A DNA stretch of 64,000 nt from Serratia plymuthica. GTDB lineage: Bacteria > Pseudomonadota > Gammaproteobacteria > Enterobacterales > Enterobacteriaceae. The DNA is taken from contig NZ_CP068771.1 of the NCBI RefSeq assembly GCF_018336935.1, positions 4,526,001 to 4,590,000 on the forward strand, in the 5' to 3' direction. Numbering within the stretch: the stretch's first letter is position 1; each line of letters opens with the position of its first letter. This document shows, piece by piece, positions 49,510 to 59,890 of this stretch. Below the pieces are notes generated by a model. That model saw nothing but the letters and a program-made list of their open reading frames with translations, did not search any database and was not told where the DNA came from. A program made the position numbers and the translations under genes.

Positions 49510-50268
49510 ATGTCGTCCGCAAATCAACAAGAGGCTAATCCGTCCGTCTTTGGGCCGCGACATGTCGCCATTATTATGGACGGCAACGGGCGCTGGGCTA
49601 AACGTCAGGGCAAGTTACGTGTCTTCGGTCATAAAGCAGGGGTGAAATCGGTACGTCGCGCGGTCAGTTTTGCCGCCAACAACCATTTAGATGCACTCAC
49701 GCTTTATGCCTTCAGCAGCGAGAACTGGAATCGTCCGGTACAGGAAGTCTCCGCGTTAATGGAGCTCTTTGTCCGTGCCTTGGATAGTGAAGTAAAAAGC
49801 CTGCATAAACATAACGTCAGACTGCGGGTGATCGGCGATATCAGCCGTTTCAGCACGCGTTTGCAGGAGCGGATCCGTCGCTCTGAGCAACTGACAGAAA
49901 ATAACGATGGCCTGACACTCAACATCGCCGCCAACTACGGTGGTCGTTGGGATATCATTCAGGGAGTAAGGGATCTGGCTGAGCAGGTGCAGGGTGGTTT
50001 GCTGCGTCCGGATCAAATCAGCGAAGAGTTATTGGGCGAGCGGGTCTGCATGAACGATTTGGCGCCGGTGGATCTGGTTATCCGTACCGGTGGTGAACAT
50101 CGCATCAGTAACTTCTTGCTGTGGCAAATTGCTTATGCCGAGCTTTACTTTACTGATGTACTCTGGCCTGATTTTGATGAACTTGTCTTTGAAGGTGCGC
50201 TGAATGCATTTGCACAACGTGAGCGTCGCTTCGGGGGAACAACACCTAACGGCGCCGATGCGTCCTAG
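49510..50268 (+). CDS. uppS: (2E,6E)-farnesyl-diphosphate-specific undecaprenyl pyrophosphate synthase UppS
   Basis: 252 aa; E. coli 253. A cis-prenyltransferase that extends FPP with eight IPP units to make the C55 lipid carrier for peptidoglycan and O-antigen. The catalytic Asp24 is in [17 protein letters not shown]. The [19 protein letters not shown] motif, which binds IPP and Mg, is complete. cdsA starts nine bases after the stop. Also called ispU. Confidence 0.98.
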   Translation: MSSANQQEANPSVFGPRHVAIIMDGNGRWAKRQGKLRVFGHKAGVKSVRRAVSFAANNHLDALTLYAFSSENWNRPVQEVSALMELFVRALDSEVKSLHKHNVRLRVIGDISRFSTRLQERIRRSEQLTENNDGLTLNIAANYGGRWDIIQGVRDLAEQVQGGLLRPDQISEELLGERVCMNDLAPVDLVIRTGGEHRISNFLLWQIAYAELYFTDVLWPDFDELVFEGALNAFAQRERRFGGTTPNGADAS

Positions 50269-50277
50269 GGGGAACTT

Positions 50278-51126
50278 TTGCTGAAGTATCGCCTCATAAC
50301 TGCTCTGATCTTGATTCCGATTGTTATCGCGGCGCTGTTTTTGCTGCCGCCGATGGGCTTTGCCCTGGTAACGCTCGTTGTGTGCATGTTAGCTGCCTGG
50401 GAGTGGGGCCAATTGGCCGGTTTTACTTCCCGCTCGGAGCGCATCTGGTTGGCGATACTGTGTGGTTTCCTGCTGGCTCTGATGATGCTCAGTATTCCAG
50501 CCTATCACCATTCGGTCCATTTGCCTCAGGTGGGCGGGCCGCTCTGGCTGTCACTGGCCTGGTGGCTGGCGGCGCTGCTGCTGGTGTTGTTTTATCCCGG
50601 CTCCGCGGCGCTGTGGCGTAATTCACGCCCGATTCGCCTGCTCTTTGGCCTGTTGACCATTGTGCCGTTCTTTTGGGGCATGCTGGCGTTGCGTCAATTC
50701 GGCTACGAACAAAATCACTTCACCGGTGCCTGGTGGCTGCTGTATGTGATGCTGCTGGTCTGGGGCGCGGATTCCGGCGCTTATATGTTCGGTAAGCTGT
50801 TCGGCAAGCACAAGCTGGCGCCGAAGGTCTCTCCAGGGAAAACCTGGGAAGGATTAATCGGCGGTCTGGTTACCTCGGCATTGATATCCTGGCTGTTCGG
50901 TCGTTATGCGCCGTTGAATGTGGTGCCGGCAACCTTACTGATTTGTTCGGTGATCGCCGCGCTGGCCTCAGTGCTGGGCGACCTTACCGAGAGCATGTTC
51001 AAACGCGAAGCGGGTATCAAAGACAGTGGTCATCTGATCCCGGGTCATGGCGGAATACTGGATCGTATCGACAGCCTGACCGCAGCAGTGCCTGTATTTG
51101 CCTGCCTGATGCTGTTAGTGTTTTAA
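50278..51126 (+). CDS. cdsA: Phosphatidate cytidylyltransferase CdsA
   Basis: 282 aa from a TTG at 50278 ([13 protein letters not shown] matches the E. coli N-terminus), with GGGGGAAC as its ribosome site. Polytopic inner membrane enzyme making CDP-diacylglycerol from CTP and phosphatidate, the branch point for all phospholipids. The family signature is [20 protein letters not shown] followed by GILDRIDS. rseP begins 28 bases later. Confidence 0.97.
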   Translation: MLKYRLITALILIPIVIAALFLLPPMGFALVTLVVCMLAAWEWGQLAGFTSRSERIWLAILCGFLLALMMLSIPAYHHSVHLPQVGGPLWLSLAWWLAALLLVLFYPGSAALWRNSRPIRLLFGLLTIVPFFWGMLALRQFGYEQNHFTGAWWLLYVMLLVWGADSGAYMFGKLFGKHKLAPKVSPGKTWEGLIGGLVTSALISWLFGRYAPLNVVPATLLICSVIAALASVLGDLTESMFKREAGIKDSGHLIPGHGGILDRIDSLTAAVPVFACLMLLVF

Positions 51127-51154
51127 TCCGTCAATGGCGGGGAGTGAAGGGATT

Positions 51155-52510
51155 ATGGTTAGCGTGCTCTGGAACTTAGTCGCATTTCTTGTTGCGCTCG
51201 GTGTTTTAATCACCGTGCACGAGTTCGGGCACTTTTGGGTTGCCCGTCGCTGCGGCGTCCGTGTTGAACGCTTTTCCATTGGTTTTGGCCGCGCATTATG
51301 GCGCCGCACAGACCGCCAGGGTACCGAGTATGTGATTGCCCTGATCCCGCTGGGCGGTTATGTGAAGATGCTTGATGAGCGGGTTGATTCGGTTGCGCCG
51401 GAACTCCGTCATCAGGCGTTCAACAATAAAACCATATGGCAACGCGCAGCTATTATCAGCGCCGGCCCCATCGCCAACTTCTTGTTTGCTATCCTTGCTT
51501 ATTGGCTGGTGTTCATTATCGGTGTGCCCAGTTTCCGTCCGGTGATTGGTGAAATATCACCACAGTCGATTGCCGCACAAGCCGAAATTTCGCCCGGAAT
51601 GGAACTAAAGTCCGTTGATGGCATCGAAACGCCTGATTGGGAGTCAGTTCGTTTGGCTCTGGTGGCGAAGATCGGTGACGCGGAAACCGAAGTGGGTATC
51701 GCTCCATTCGGTTCTTCGCAGGTAGTGACTAAAACCCTGGATTTACGCCAGTGGAATTTTGAGCCTGACAAGCAAGATCCCGTGGTAGCGCTGGGTATTA
51801 TTCCGCGCGGCCCGCAGATAGAATCAGTTCTTGCCGAAGTGCAGCCGGATTCGGCGGCGCAGAAGGCGGGTTTGCAAGCGGGAGACAGGATCGTTAAAGT
51901 CGATGGTCAGCTGTTGGGCCGTTGGCAAACGTTGGTCAAGCGGATCCACGATGGTCCAGGGCAACCGCTGGTTTTAGAGATTGAAAGAAACGGCGCCCCC
52001 TTGTCTTTGACGCTGATACCGGATACAAAGCCGGTGGGAAAAGACAAAAGCGTGGGGTTTGCGGGCATCATTCCGAAAGTGCTGCCGCTGCCGGCCGAGT
52101 ATAGGACGATTCGTCAGTATGGACCTTTCCCGGCACTGTATCAGGCCGGGGACAAGACTTGGCAGCTTATGCGGCTTACGGTCAACATGCTGGGTAAATT
52201 AATAACCGGTGATGTAAAGCTGAACAACCTGAGTGGCCCGATTTCGATTGCACAGGGAGCAGGAGCGTCAGCTGGGGTCGGGTTTGTGTATTATTTGATG
52301 TTTCTCGCGTTGATCAGTGTCAACCTGGGTATCATCAACCTGTTCCCATTACCGGTGTTAGATGGTGGGCATCTCCTCTTCCTGGCGATAGAAAAGCTGA
52401 AGGGTGGGCCGGTTTCCGAGCGAGTACAGGACTACAGTTACCGCATTGGTTCGATCGTGTTGGTGCTTTTAATGGGTCTTGCACTTTTCAATGATTTTTC
52501 TCGTCTTTAG
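51155..52510 (+). CDS. rseP: Site-2 protease RseP, regulator of sigma E
   Basis: 451 aa from ATG 51155 (AAGG just upstream); an in-frame ATG at 51134 adds seven residues absent from E. coli RseP (450). Zinc intramembrane protease: HEFGH with His22, Glu23 and His26, and the distal LDG in [13 protein letters not shown]. Two PDZ domains lie in the periplasm ([14 protein letters not shown] in the second). It cuts RseA after DegS to release sigma E. It sits before bamA, itself a sigma E-linked gene. Confidence 0.96.
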   Translation: MVSVLWNLVAFLVALGVLITVHEFGHFWVARRCGVRVERFSIGFGRALWRRTDRQGTEYVIALIPLGGYVKMLDERVDSVAPELRHQAFNNKTIWQRAAIISAGPIANFLFAILAYWLVFIIGVPSFRPVIGEISPQSIAAQAEISPGMELKSVDGIETPDWESVRLALVAKIGDAETEVGIAPFGSSQVVTKTLDLRQWNFEPDKQDPVVALGIIPRGPQIESVLAEVQPDSAAQKAGLQAGDRIVKVDGQLLGRWQTLVKRIHDGPGQPLVLEIERNGAPLSLTLIPDTKPVGKDKSVGFAGIIPKVLPLPAEYRTIRQYGPFPALYQAGDKTWQLMRLTVNMLGKLITGDVKLNNLSGPISIAQGAGASAGVGFVYYLMFLALISVNLGIINLFPLPVLDGGHLLFLAIEKLKGGPVSERVQDYSYRIGSIVLVLLMGLALFNDFSRL

Positions 52511-52545
52511 GGGCGAGAATAGGTTAGGAAGAACGCATAACAACG

Positions 52546-54969
52546 ATGGCGATGAAAAAGTTGCTCATAGCGTCGCTGCTGTTTGGCAGCGCCACCGTAT
52601 ACGGTGCAGACGGGTTCGTAGTGAAAGATATTCATTTCGAAGGCCTGCAGCGAGTCGCCGTCGGTGCGGCGTTACTCAACATGCCGGTTCGCGTAGGCGA
52701 TACCGTCACTGACGATGATATCAGTAATACCATCCGTGCCTTGTTTGCCACTGGCAACTTCGAGGACGTTCGCGTGCTGCGCGATGGTAATACGCTGATT
52801 GTTCAGGTTAAGGAACGTCCTACCATTGCCAGCATCACTTTCTCCGGCAACAAGTCGGTGAAGGATGACATGCTCAAGCAAAACCTGGAGGCCTCTGGCG
52901 TTCGGGTTGGCGAGGCGCTCGATCGCACCACGATTTCCAGCATTGAAAAAGGGTTGGAAGACTTCTACTACAGCGTCGGTAAATACAGTGCCTCGGTGAA
53001 AGCCGTAGTCACGCCATTACCGCGTAACCGTGTCGACCTGAAATTGGTGTTCACGGAAGGGGTTTCCGCCAAGATTCAACAAATCAACATTGTCGGCAAC
53101 CATGCCTTCACTAACGATGAGCTGATTTCACGCTTCCAACTGCGTGATGAAGTACCGTGGTGGAACCTGGTTGGCGATCGCAAATACCAGAAGCAAAAGC
53201 TGGCGGGTGACCTTGAAACCCTGCGCAGTTTCTATCTGGATCGCGGCTACGCGCGCTTTAACATTGATTCGACTCAGGTCAGCCTGACGCCGGACAAAAA
53301 AGGCATCTACATCACCATCAACATCACCGAAGGTGAGCAGTACAAGCTCGCTGGCGTGGTGGTGAACGGCAATCTGGCAGGCCACTCTGCTGAAGTTGCC
53401 CAGTTGACCAAGGTTGAGCCAGGTGAGCTGTATAACGGCAGTAAAGTGACCAAAATGGAAGACAACGTCAAAACGATGTTGGGCCGTTATGGTTACGCTT
53501 ACCCGCGAGTTGCCACTCAGCCTGAGATCAACGACACGGATAAAACCGTCAAGTTGCACGTGAATATCGATGCCGGCAACCGTTTCTACGTACGCCGTAT
53601 CAAGTTTGAAGGCAACGACACCAGTAAAGACTCCGTACTGCGCCGTGAAATGCGCCAGATGGAAGGTGCATGGTTGGGTAACGCCCAGGTCGAGCAGGGT
53701 AAAGAACGTCTGAACCGTTTGGGCTATTTTGAAACGGTAGATGTGGAAACCCAGCGCGTTCCGGGGACGGCCGATCAGGTCGACGTCACCTACAAGGTGA
53801 AAGAGCGCAACACCGGTACCTTCAACTTCGGCGTCGGCTACGGCACCGAGAGCGGCGTCAGCTTCCAGGCGGGCGTGCAGCAGGACAACTGGCTGGGTAC
53901 CGGCTACTCCGTCGGCATCAGCGGCACCAAGAACGACTACCAGACCTACACCGAGCTGTCGGTAACCAACCCGTACTTCACCGTTGACGGTGTTAGCCTG
54001 GGTGGCCGTATCTTCTACAACGATTTTAAAGCGGATGATGCGGACCTGTCCGACTATACCAACAAGAGTTACGGTATAGACGGTACTTTGGGCTTCCCGA
54101 TCAACGAAAACAACTCGTTGCGTACCGGCCTGGGTTATGTGCATAACGGCCTGTCGAACATGCAGCCGCAGATCGCCATGTGGCGTTATCTGGACTCGAT
54201 GGGGCTGAACCCGAACACCACCGATCGCGCCAGCTATTCTGCCGATGACTTCACGTTGAACCTGGGTTGGACCTATAACAACCTGGACCGTGGTTATTTC
54301 CCAACGTCGGGTAACCGCACCACGCTGAATGGTAAAGTCACCATTCCGGGGTCGGATAACGAATACTACAAGTTGACGTTGGACAGCGTGCAGTACGTTC
54401 CGATCAACGATGACCGCACCTGGGTGCTGTTGGGTCGTGGTCGTCTGGGTTATGCCGATGGTCTGGGCGGTAAAGAGATGCCGTTCTACGAGAACTTCTA
54501 CGCCGGCGGCTCAAGCACGGTTCGTGGTTTCGGTTCGAATACCATTGGTCCGAAAGCGGTGTACTACAACTCCAACTCTTACAATTGCGCATATACTGGC
54601 GGGAACACGACGACGCGTCCGGGCATTTGTAATTCGGATGATGCAGTGGGTGGTAACGCCATGGCGGTTGCCAGTATGGAGCTGATCACGCCAACGCCAT
54701 TTATCAGCGAAAAATACGCCAACTCAGTGCGTACCTCGCTGTTTATGGATGCAGGCACAGTGTGGGATACCAACTGGGATAACAGCAAGACGCAAGGCTA
54801 CGACATTCCGGACTACAGTAAAGCGAGCAATATCCGCGTTTCTGCCGGTATTGCCTTGCAATGGATGTCACCGCTGGGTCCGTTGGTGTTCTCTTACGCC
54901 AACCCGCTCAAGAAATACGAAGGCGACAAGTCCGAACAGTTCCAGTTTAATATTGGCAAGACCTGGTAA
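52546..54969 (+). CDS. bamA: Outer membrane protein assembly factor BamA
   Basis: 807 aa; E. coli 810. The signal peptide [21 protein letters not shown] is cut before [12 protein letters not shown]. Five POTRA domains fill about residues 21-420, followed by a 16-strand Omp85 barrel ending in an aromatic residue (FNIGKTW). The lid-loop motif VRGFGSN is present. Central part of the BAM complex that folds outer membrane proteins. The extracellular loop near residues 670-705 ([16 protein letters not shown]) contains a Cys pair, as in E. coli loop 6. skp follows, a chaperone for the same substrates. Confidence 0.98.
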   Translation: MAMKKLLIASLLFGSATVYGADGFVVKDIHFEGLQRVAVGAALLNMPVRVGDTVTDDDISNTIRALFATGNFEDVRVLRDGNTLIVQVKERPTIASITFSGNKSVKDDMLKQNLEASGVRVGEALDRTTISSIEKGLEDFYYSVGKYSASVKAVVTPLPRNRVDLKLVFTEGVSAKIQQINIVGNHAFTNDELISRFQLRDEVPWWNLVGDRKYQKQKLAGDLETLRSFYLDRGYARFNIDSTQVSLTPDKKGIYITINITEGEQYKLAGVVVNGNLAGHSAEVAQLTKVEPGELYNGSKVTKMEDNVKTMLGRYGYAYPRVATQPEINDTDKTVKLHVNIDAGNRFYVRRIKFEGNDTSKDSVLRREMRQMEGAWLGNAQVEQGKERLNRLGYFETVDVETQRVPGTADQVDVTYKVKERNTGTFNFGVGYGTESGVSFQAGVQQDNWLGTGYSVGISGTKNDYQTYTELSVTNPYFTVDGVSLGGRIFYNDFKADDADLSDYTNKSYGIDGTLGFPINENNSLRTGLGYVHNGLSNMQPQIAMWRYLDSMGLNPNTTDRASYSADDFTLNLGWTYNNLDRGYFPTSGNRTTLNGKVTIPGSDNEYYKLTLDSVQYVPINDDRTWVLLGRGRLGYADGLGGKEMPFYENFYAGGSSTVRGFGSNTIGPKAVYYNSNSYNCAYTGGNTTTRPGICNSDDAVGGNAMAVASMELITPTPFISEKYANSVRTSLFMDAGTVWDTNWDNSKTQGYDIPDYSKASNIRVSAGIALQWMSPLGPLVFSYANPLKKYEGDKSEQFQFNIGKTW

Positions 54970-55128
54970 CAGGTCCCGCTTCTGGGCATAGCAGTTATTA
55001 AGAATCGCAAATGCCAGATGCCCGCCAGGACAGAGAGGGATGATTCTCATTGTTTCACGGGATAAGTCTGGCAGATTGTGTACTTCAAGTGTCATATGAC
55101 ACAAATGGGTGATGGTAAGGAGTTTATA

Positions 55129-55626
55129 GTGAAAAAGTGGTTGTGTGCCGCAGGCCTCGGTTTAGCAATGGCTGCTTCAGCTGGCGTTCAGGCAGCAGAT
55201 AACATCGCTGTAGTTAACGTCTCCAGCATTTTCCAACAGTTGCCAGCACGTGAAACCGTGGCTAAACAGCTGGAAAACGAGTTCAAAGGCCGTGCGGGCG
55301 AACTTCAGAACATGGAGCGTAGCCTTCAGACCAAGATGCAACGTTTGCAGCGTGATGGCGCTACCATGAAGGCTAGCGATCGCAGCAAATTGGAAAAAGA
55401 CGTGATGGCTCAGCGCGAGCAGTTCTCTCAGAAAGCGCAGGCTTTTGAGCAGGACAACCGTCGCCGTCAGATGGAAGAGCGTAACAAGATCCTGAGCCGT
55501 ATTCAGGACGCTGTGAAATCTGTTGCCAGCAAAGAAGGCTACGACGTCGTTATCGATGCTAACGCAGTTGCTTACGCAGGGACTTCTAAAGACATCACTG
55601 CCGACGTGCTGAAACAGGTTAAATAA
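55129..55626 (+). CDS. skp: Periplasmic chaperone Skp (OmpH)
   Basis: 165 aa from GTG 55129, preceded by AAGGAG at 55116-55121; upstream in-frame codons to 55078 are open but lack the signal-peptide start. The signal peptide [22 protein letters not shown] is cut before ADNIAV. Long alpha-helical tentacles ([22 protein letters not shown]) form the jellyfish-shaped trimer that holds unfolded outer membrane proteins. lpxD begins three bases after the stop. Confidence 0.95.
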   Translation: MKKWLCAAGLGLAMAASAGVQAADNIAVVNVSSIFQQLPARETVAKQLENEFKGRAGELQNMERSLQTKMQRLQRDGATMKASDRSKLEKDVMAQREQFSQKAQAFEQDNRRRQMEERNKILSRIQDAVKSVASKEGYDVVIDANAVAYAGTSKDITADVLKQVK

Positions 55627-55629
55627 CAC

Positions 55630-56652
55630 ATGCTTTCAATTCGACTGGCTGATTTAGCGCAGCAGTTGGATGCACAATTGCACGGTGATGGCGATCTCGT
55701 CATCACCGGCATTGCTTCTATGCATTCGGCACAGGCTGGACAAATCACGTTTTTGTCAAACAGCCGCTATCAAGAGCAGCTGGCCTCCTGCCTGGCAAGC
55801 GCAGTAGTGCTTACCGAGGCGGATCTACCACACTGCCGTTCTGCGGCGCTGGTGGTTAAAAACCCTTATCTGACTTACGCGCGCATGGCGCAGCTGATGG
55901 ACACCACGCCGGCTCCGGCTCAGGATATCGCGCCAAGCGCGGTCATCTCGCCTGCTGCGACTCTGGGGCAGAATGTTGCCATCGGGGCGAATGCGGTGAT
56001 CGAGGCAGGTGCAGTACTCGGCGATAACGTGGTTATCGGCCCGGGTTGCTTTATCGGCAAACGCGCACGCATTGGCGCAGGTACGCGTCTGTGGGCGAAT
56101 GTAACTATTTATCATGAAGTCGAGATCGGCCAGCATTGCCTGATCCAATCAGGCACTGTGATTGGCGCTGACGGCTTCGGCTATGCCAACGAGCGCGGCG
56201 ACTGGATTAAAATCCCCCAGTTGGGCACGGTGATTATCGGCGATCGCGTCGAGATCGGCGCATGCACCACCATTGACCGCGGCGCGTTGGATAACACCCA
56301 GATCGGCAATGGTGTTATCATCGACAACCAATGCCAGATTGCACATAACGTTGTGATTGGCGACAATACCGCCGTCGCCGGCGGTGTGATTATGGCGGGC
56401 AGCCTGAAAATCGGCCGCTATTGCCAGATCGGCGGAGCCAGCGTGATCAACGGTCACATGGAGATCGCCGATAAGGTTGTTGTCACTGGAATGGGAATGG
56501 TTATGCGACCAATCACCGAACCTGGGGTATACTCTTCGGGCATTCCGTTACAACCCAACAAAGTTTGGCGTAAAACCGCTGCGTTGGTGATGAATATCGA
56601 TGAGATAAGCAAGCGCTTAAAAGCTGTCGAACGAAAAGTCGGAAAAGACTAG
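55630..56652 (+). CDS. lpxD: UDP-3-O-(3-hydroxymyristoyl)glucosamine N-acyltransferase
   Basis: 340 aa; E. coli 341. The third step of lipid A synthesis: transfers a hydroxyacyl group from ACP. An N-terminal uridine-binding domain precedes a left-handed beta-helix of hexapeptide repeats ([22 protein letters not shown]...), with the catalytic His in the [13 protein letters not shown] turn. A C-terminal helix binds ACP. Followed by a 161-base gap with a hairpin before fabZ. Confidence 0.97.
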   Translation: MLSIRLADLAQQLDAQLHGDGDLVITGIASMHSAQAGQITFLSNSRYQEQLASCLASAVVLTEADLPHCRSAALVVKNPYLTYARMAQLMDTTPAPAQDIAPSAVISPAATLGQNVAIGANAVIEAGAVLGDNVVIGPGCFIGKRARIGAGTRLWANVTIYHEVEIGQHCLIQSGTVIGADGFGYANERGDWIKIPQLGTVIIGDRVEIGACTTIDRGALDNTQIGNGVIIDNQCQIAHNVVIGDNTAVAGGVIMAGSLKIGRYCQIGGASVINGHMEIADKVVVTGMGMVMRPITEPGVYSSGIPLQPNKVWRKTAALVMNIDEISKRLKAVERKVGKD

Positions 56653-56730
56653 TCATTGCCGCCCGCTACGCTGGGTACAAAACGAAACGCGTTGGTCATA
56701 AGACCAAAAGCGCAAAGAGTTGTTAATTTG

Positions 56731-56772
56731 CGGCCTGCATGACTTCCTCCTTATTGGGGGCAGCGCAGGCCG
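56731..56772 (+). other. Hairpin in the lpxD-fabZ gap
   Basis: CGGCCTGC (56731-56738) and GCAGGCCG (56765-56772) form a perfect 8-bp stem. Inside, CCTCC and GGGGG (about 56746-56760) can pair as well. The hairpin ends 41 bases before the fabZ start codon. There is no T-run, so a terminator is unlikely; a leader element or RNA-processing site is possible. Confidence 0.35.
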
Positions 56773-56813
56773 TGTTGTTGATGCCATCAGTTTTTAGAGA
56801 CAGGAAGAGTATT

Positions 56814-57269
56814 TTGACTACTGACACTCATACTCTGGATATTGCAGAAATTTTGGAATTGCTTCCTCACCGTTACCCGTTCTTGCTGGTCGATCGCGTC
56901 CTTGAGTTTGAGGAGCACAAATTCCTGCGTGCGGTGAAGAACGTATCTGTAAATGAGCCGTTTTTCCAGGGGCATTTCCCTGGTAAGCCGATTTTTCCAG
57001 GCGTATTGATTCTGGAAGCAATGGCGCAGGCCACTGGCATTCTGGCATTTAAAAGCGTCGGCAAGCTGGAGCCGGGCGAATTGTATTACTTTGCCGGTAT
57101 CGACGAAGCCCGTTTCAAACGACCGGTAGTGCCAGGCGATCAGATGATCATGGAAGTCACCTTTGAGAAAACTCGTCGCGGTCTGACGCGCTTCAAAGGC
57201 GTAGCAACCGTTGACGGCAAAATTGTTTGCGAAGCAACCATGATGTGCGCGCGCAGCCGGGAGTCTTAA
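56814..57269 (+). CDS. fabZ: (3R)-hydroxyacyl-ACP dehydratase FabZ
   Basis: 151 aa from TTG 56814, the E. coli length and start codon, preceded by AGGAAGAG. The frame is open back to an ATG at 56739, but those 25 extra residues are not conserved and have no ribosome site. Hot-dog fold with catalytic His54 ([14 protein letters not shown]) and Glu68 (LEAMAQ). It dehydrates beta-hydroxyacyl-ACP and competes with LpxA for hydroxymyristoyl-ACP, so its place between lpx genes is meaningful. Confidence 0.97.
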   Translation: MTTDTHTLDIAEILELLPHRYPFLLVDRVLEFEEHKFLRAVKNVSVNEPFFQGHFPGKPIFPGVLILEAMAQATGILAFKSVGKLEPGELYYFAGIDEARFKRPVVPGDQMIMEVTFEKTRRGLTRFKGVATVDGKIVCEATMMCARSRES

Positions 57270-57272
57270 TCC

Positions 57273-58061
57273 GTGATTGACAAAACCGCCTTTATCCATC
57301 CAAGCGCGATTATCGAAGAAGGCGCCATTATCGGCGCTGGCGCGCACATCGGTCCCTTCTGTTACGTCGGCTCCCAGGTGGAAATCGGCGCTGGCACGGT
57401 ACTGAAATCCCACGTTGTGGTGAATGGTGTGACCAAAATCGGCCGCGATAATCAGATCTATCAATTTGCCTCTATCGGCGAAGCGAATCAGGATCTGAAA
57501 TACGCGGGTGAACCGACGCGCGTCGAGATTGGCGATCGCAACCGCATCCGCGAAAGCGTCACCATTCATCGCGGCACGGTGCAGGGCACCAGTCTGACCA
57601 AGATCGGCGACGACAACCTGTTCATGGTGAATGCGCACATTGCCCATGACTGTATCGTCGGTAATCGCTGCATCTTCGCCAACAACGCGACGTTGGGCGG
57701 CCACGTTGAGGTCGATGATTATGCGATCATTGGCGGTATGACGGCGGTGCATCAGTTCTGTGTGATTGGTGCTCACGTTATGGTTGGCGGCTGCTCGGGC
57801 GTCGCTCAGGATGTGCCGCCTTTTGTCATCGCGCAGGGCAATCACGCCACGCCATTCGGTATCAACATCGAAGGGCTGAAGCGTCGTGGTTTTGATAAAG
57901 AGGCGCTGCATGCCATTCGCAATGCCTACAAACTGCTTTATCGCAGCGGCAAAACGCTGGACGAAGCCAAGCCTGAAATCGAAGCCCTGGCCAAAGAGCA
58001 GCCGGTAGTGCAGCAGTTCCTCGATTTCTTTGGCCGTTCAACCCGCGGTATTATTCGCTGA
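57273..58061 (+). CDS. lpxA: UDP-N-acetylglucosamine acyltransferase LpxA
   Basis: 262 aa from GTG 57273, the E. coli length. First step of lipid A synthesis. Left-handed beta-helix of hexapeptide repeats from residue 2, with the catalytic His in [12 protein letters not shown] (about residue 125), and a C-terminal helical domain ([23 protein letters not shown]). It follows fabZ by three bases and precedes lpxB by three. Confidence 0.97.
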   Translation: MIDKTAFIHPSAIIEEGAIIGAGAHIGPFCYVGSQVEIGAGTVLKSHVVVNGVTKIGRDNQIYQFASIGEANQDLKYAGEPTRVEIGDRNRIRESVTIHRGTVQGTSLTKIGDDNLFMVNAHIAHDCIVGNRCIFANNATLGGHVEVDDYAIIGGMTAVHQFCVIGAHVMVGGCSGVAQDVPPFVIAQGNHATPFGINIEGLKRRGFDKEALHAIRNAYKLLYRSGKTLDEAKPEIEALAKEQPVVQQFLDFFGRSTRGIIR

Positions 58062-58064
58062 CCT

Positions 58065-59213
58065 ATGCAAAATCGTCCATTGACTATCGGATTGGTCGCC
58101 GGAGAAACCTCCGGTGATATTCTTGGCGCGGGGTTAATCCGCGCGCTCAAGGCGCAGAACCCCGACGCGCGTTTTGTTGGCGTCGCAGGCCCGCTGATGC
58201 AGGCTGAAGGCTGCGAAACCTGGTACGAAATGGAAGAGCTGGCGGTAATGGGCGTGGTGGAAGTGCTTGAGCGCTTGCCACGCCTGTTGAAGATCCGCAA
58301 GGATCTTACCCGCCGGTTCAGTGAGTTGAAGCCGGACGTGTTTGTCGGCATCGATGCGCCCGACTTCAATATCACGCTGGAAGGCCGTCTCAAGCAGCGC
58401 GGCATCCGCACTATTCACTATGTCAGCCCGTCGGTCTGGGCCTGGCGTCAGAAGCGCGTTTTCAAAATTGGCAAAGCCACCGATCTGGTGTTGGCGTTTC
58501 TCCCTTTCGAAAAAGCGTTTTACGATCGTTTCAACGTTCCCTGTCGGTTTATCGGTCACACCATGGCCGATGCCATGCCGCTGCAGCCGGACAAACTGGC
58601 CGCGCGGGCTACGCTGGGCATAGCCCCCGACGCACGCTGTCTTGCCTTGTTACCGGGCAGCCGAGGGGCCGAGGTCGAGATGTTGAGCGCCGACTTCCTG
58701 AAGACGGCCCAACTGCTTCGCACCCGTTATCCCGAGCTGGAAGTGGTGGTGCCGCTGGTCAACGCCAAACGGCGTGAACAGTTCGAACGAATCAAGGCTG
58801 AAGTGGCGCCGGAGCTGACCGTTCACCTGTTGAATGGCCAGGGACGTGAGGCAATGATCGCCAGCGATGCGGCATTGCTGGCCTCAGGTACTGCAGCGCT
58901 GGAGTGTATGCTGGCCAAATGCCCGATGGTGGTGGGTTACCGCATGAAGCCGTTTACCTTCTGGTTGGCGCAGCGGTTGGTGAAAACCCCGTATGTCTCG
59001 CTGCCTAACCTGCTGGCCGGGCGCGAAATCGTCACCGAACTGTTGCAGCACGACTGCGTGCCGGACAAACTGGCGGCGGCCCTGATGCCGTTGCTGGAAG
59101 ACAGCCCGCAGACCGAAGATCTGAAACAGACTTTCCTTACCTTGCACCAAAGCATCCGTTGCGGTGCTGACGAACAGGCCGCTCAGGCTGTGTTGGAGCT
59201 GGCATTAGCATGA
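58065..59213 (+). CDS. lpxB: Lipid-A-disaccharide synthase LpxB
   Basis: 382 aa, the E. coli length. GT19 family glycosyltransferase joining lipid X and UDP-diacylglucosamine. N-terminal [17 protein letters not shown] and [13 protein letters not shown], with [15 protein letters not shown] in the acceptor side and [12 protein letters not shown] for UDP binding. The C-terminal [20 protein letters not shown] is conserved. It overlaps rnhB by four bases (ATGA). Confidence 0.97.
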   Translation: MQNRPLTIGLVAGETSGDILGAGLIRALKAQNPDARFVGVAGPLMQAEGCETWYEMEELAVMGVVEVLERLPRLLKIRKDLTRRFSELKPDVFVGIDAPDFNITLEGRLKQRGIRTIHYVSPSVWAWRQKRVFKIGKATDLVLAFLPFEKAFYDRFNVPCRFIGHTMADAMPLQPDKLAARATLGIAPDARCLALLPGSRGAEVEMLSADFLKTAQLLRTRYPELEVVVPLVNAKRREQFERIKAEVAPELTVHLLNGQGREAMIASDAALLASGTAALECMLAKCPMVVGYRMKPFTFWLAQRLVKTPYVSLPNLLAGREIVTELLQHDCVPDKLAAALMPLLEDSPQTEDLKQTFLTLHQSIRCGADEQAAQAVLELALA

Positions 59214-59803
59214 TTGAACCCTTTATCTATCCCGCCGCCACGTTGATTGCCGGTGTGGACGAGGTAGGCCGTGGCCCCTTGGTGGGTGCAGTAGTGACCG
59301 CCGCAGTGATCCTCGACCCCGCGCGGCCGATTATTGGTTTGGCGGACTCGAAAAAACTCAGTGAAAAACGCCGTCTGGCGCTGTATGACGAAATCGTGGA
59401 GAAGGCCTTGTCCTGGAGCCTGGGGCGTGCAGAGCCGGACGAGATCGATCGGTTGAACATCTTGCACGCCACCATGTTGGCGATGCAGCGTGCGGTCGCC
59501 GGATTGCATATCGCGCCGGACATGGTATTAATCGACGGTAACCGTTGCCCGAAATTGCCAATGCGCTCGCAGGCGGTGGTGAAGGGGGATAGCCGCGTGG
59601 CTGAAATCAGCGCCGCCTCCATTCTGGCGAAGGTGACGCGCGATCGCGAAATGACCGAGTTGGATCGCGAGTTCCCGGATTACGGTTTTGCGCAGCATAA
59701 AGGCTACCCGACCGCCTTCCACCTGGAGCGCCTGGCCGTGCTGGGTGCGACCGAACATCATCGCCGTAGCTTTGCCCCGGTAAGAAGGGCGCTGGAGCTG
59801 TAA
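59210..59803 (+). CDS. rnhB: Ribonuclease HII
   Basis: 197 aa; E. coli 198. It cuts RNA in RNA-DNA hybrids and at single ribonucleotides in DNA. The active site shows Asp17 and Glu18 in [13 protein letters not shown], with a further Asp in DMVLIDGN and the [18 protein letters not shown] segment. It starts within lpxB and lies just upstream of dnaE. Confidence 0.97.
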   Translation: MIEPFIYPAATLIAGVDEVGRGPLVGAVVTAAVILDPARPIIGLADSKKLSEKRRLALYDEIVEKALSWSLGRAEPDEIDRLNILHATMLAMQRAVAGLHIAPDMVLIDGNRCPKLPMRSQAVVKGDSRVAEISAASILAKVTRDREMTELDREFPDYGFAQHKGYPTAFHLERLAVLGATEHHRRSFAPVRRALEL

Positions 59804-59849
59804 TCTGCCAGCCTGGGCATCCGGGCTGGGCGCGCGATAGCGTTAACCT

Positions 59850-59869
59850 GGGTTCAGCGTGCTGAACCC
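59850..59869. other. Hairpins in the rnhB-dnaE gap
   Basis: GGGTTCAGC-GT-GCTGAACCC (59850-59869) is a perfect 20-base palindrome. A second stem, CCAGCC with GGCTGG, lies at about 59814-59829. Neither has a T-run. They may mark transcript processing or partial termination before dnaE. Confidence 0.35.
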
Positions 59870-59890
59870 CCTAGTTTCAGGTATCTGGAT

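Noticed and set aside
53128..54144. 338-codon minus-strand frame opposite bamA
   Set aside because: Antisense shadow of a full-length bamA; Val/Thr-rich composition reflects the barrel codons.
56739..56813. 25-residue N-terminal extension of fabZ from an ATG
   Set aside because: No ribosome site, sequence lies in a hairpin, and the TTG at 56814 gives the exact E. coli length and start.
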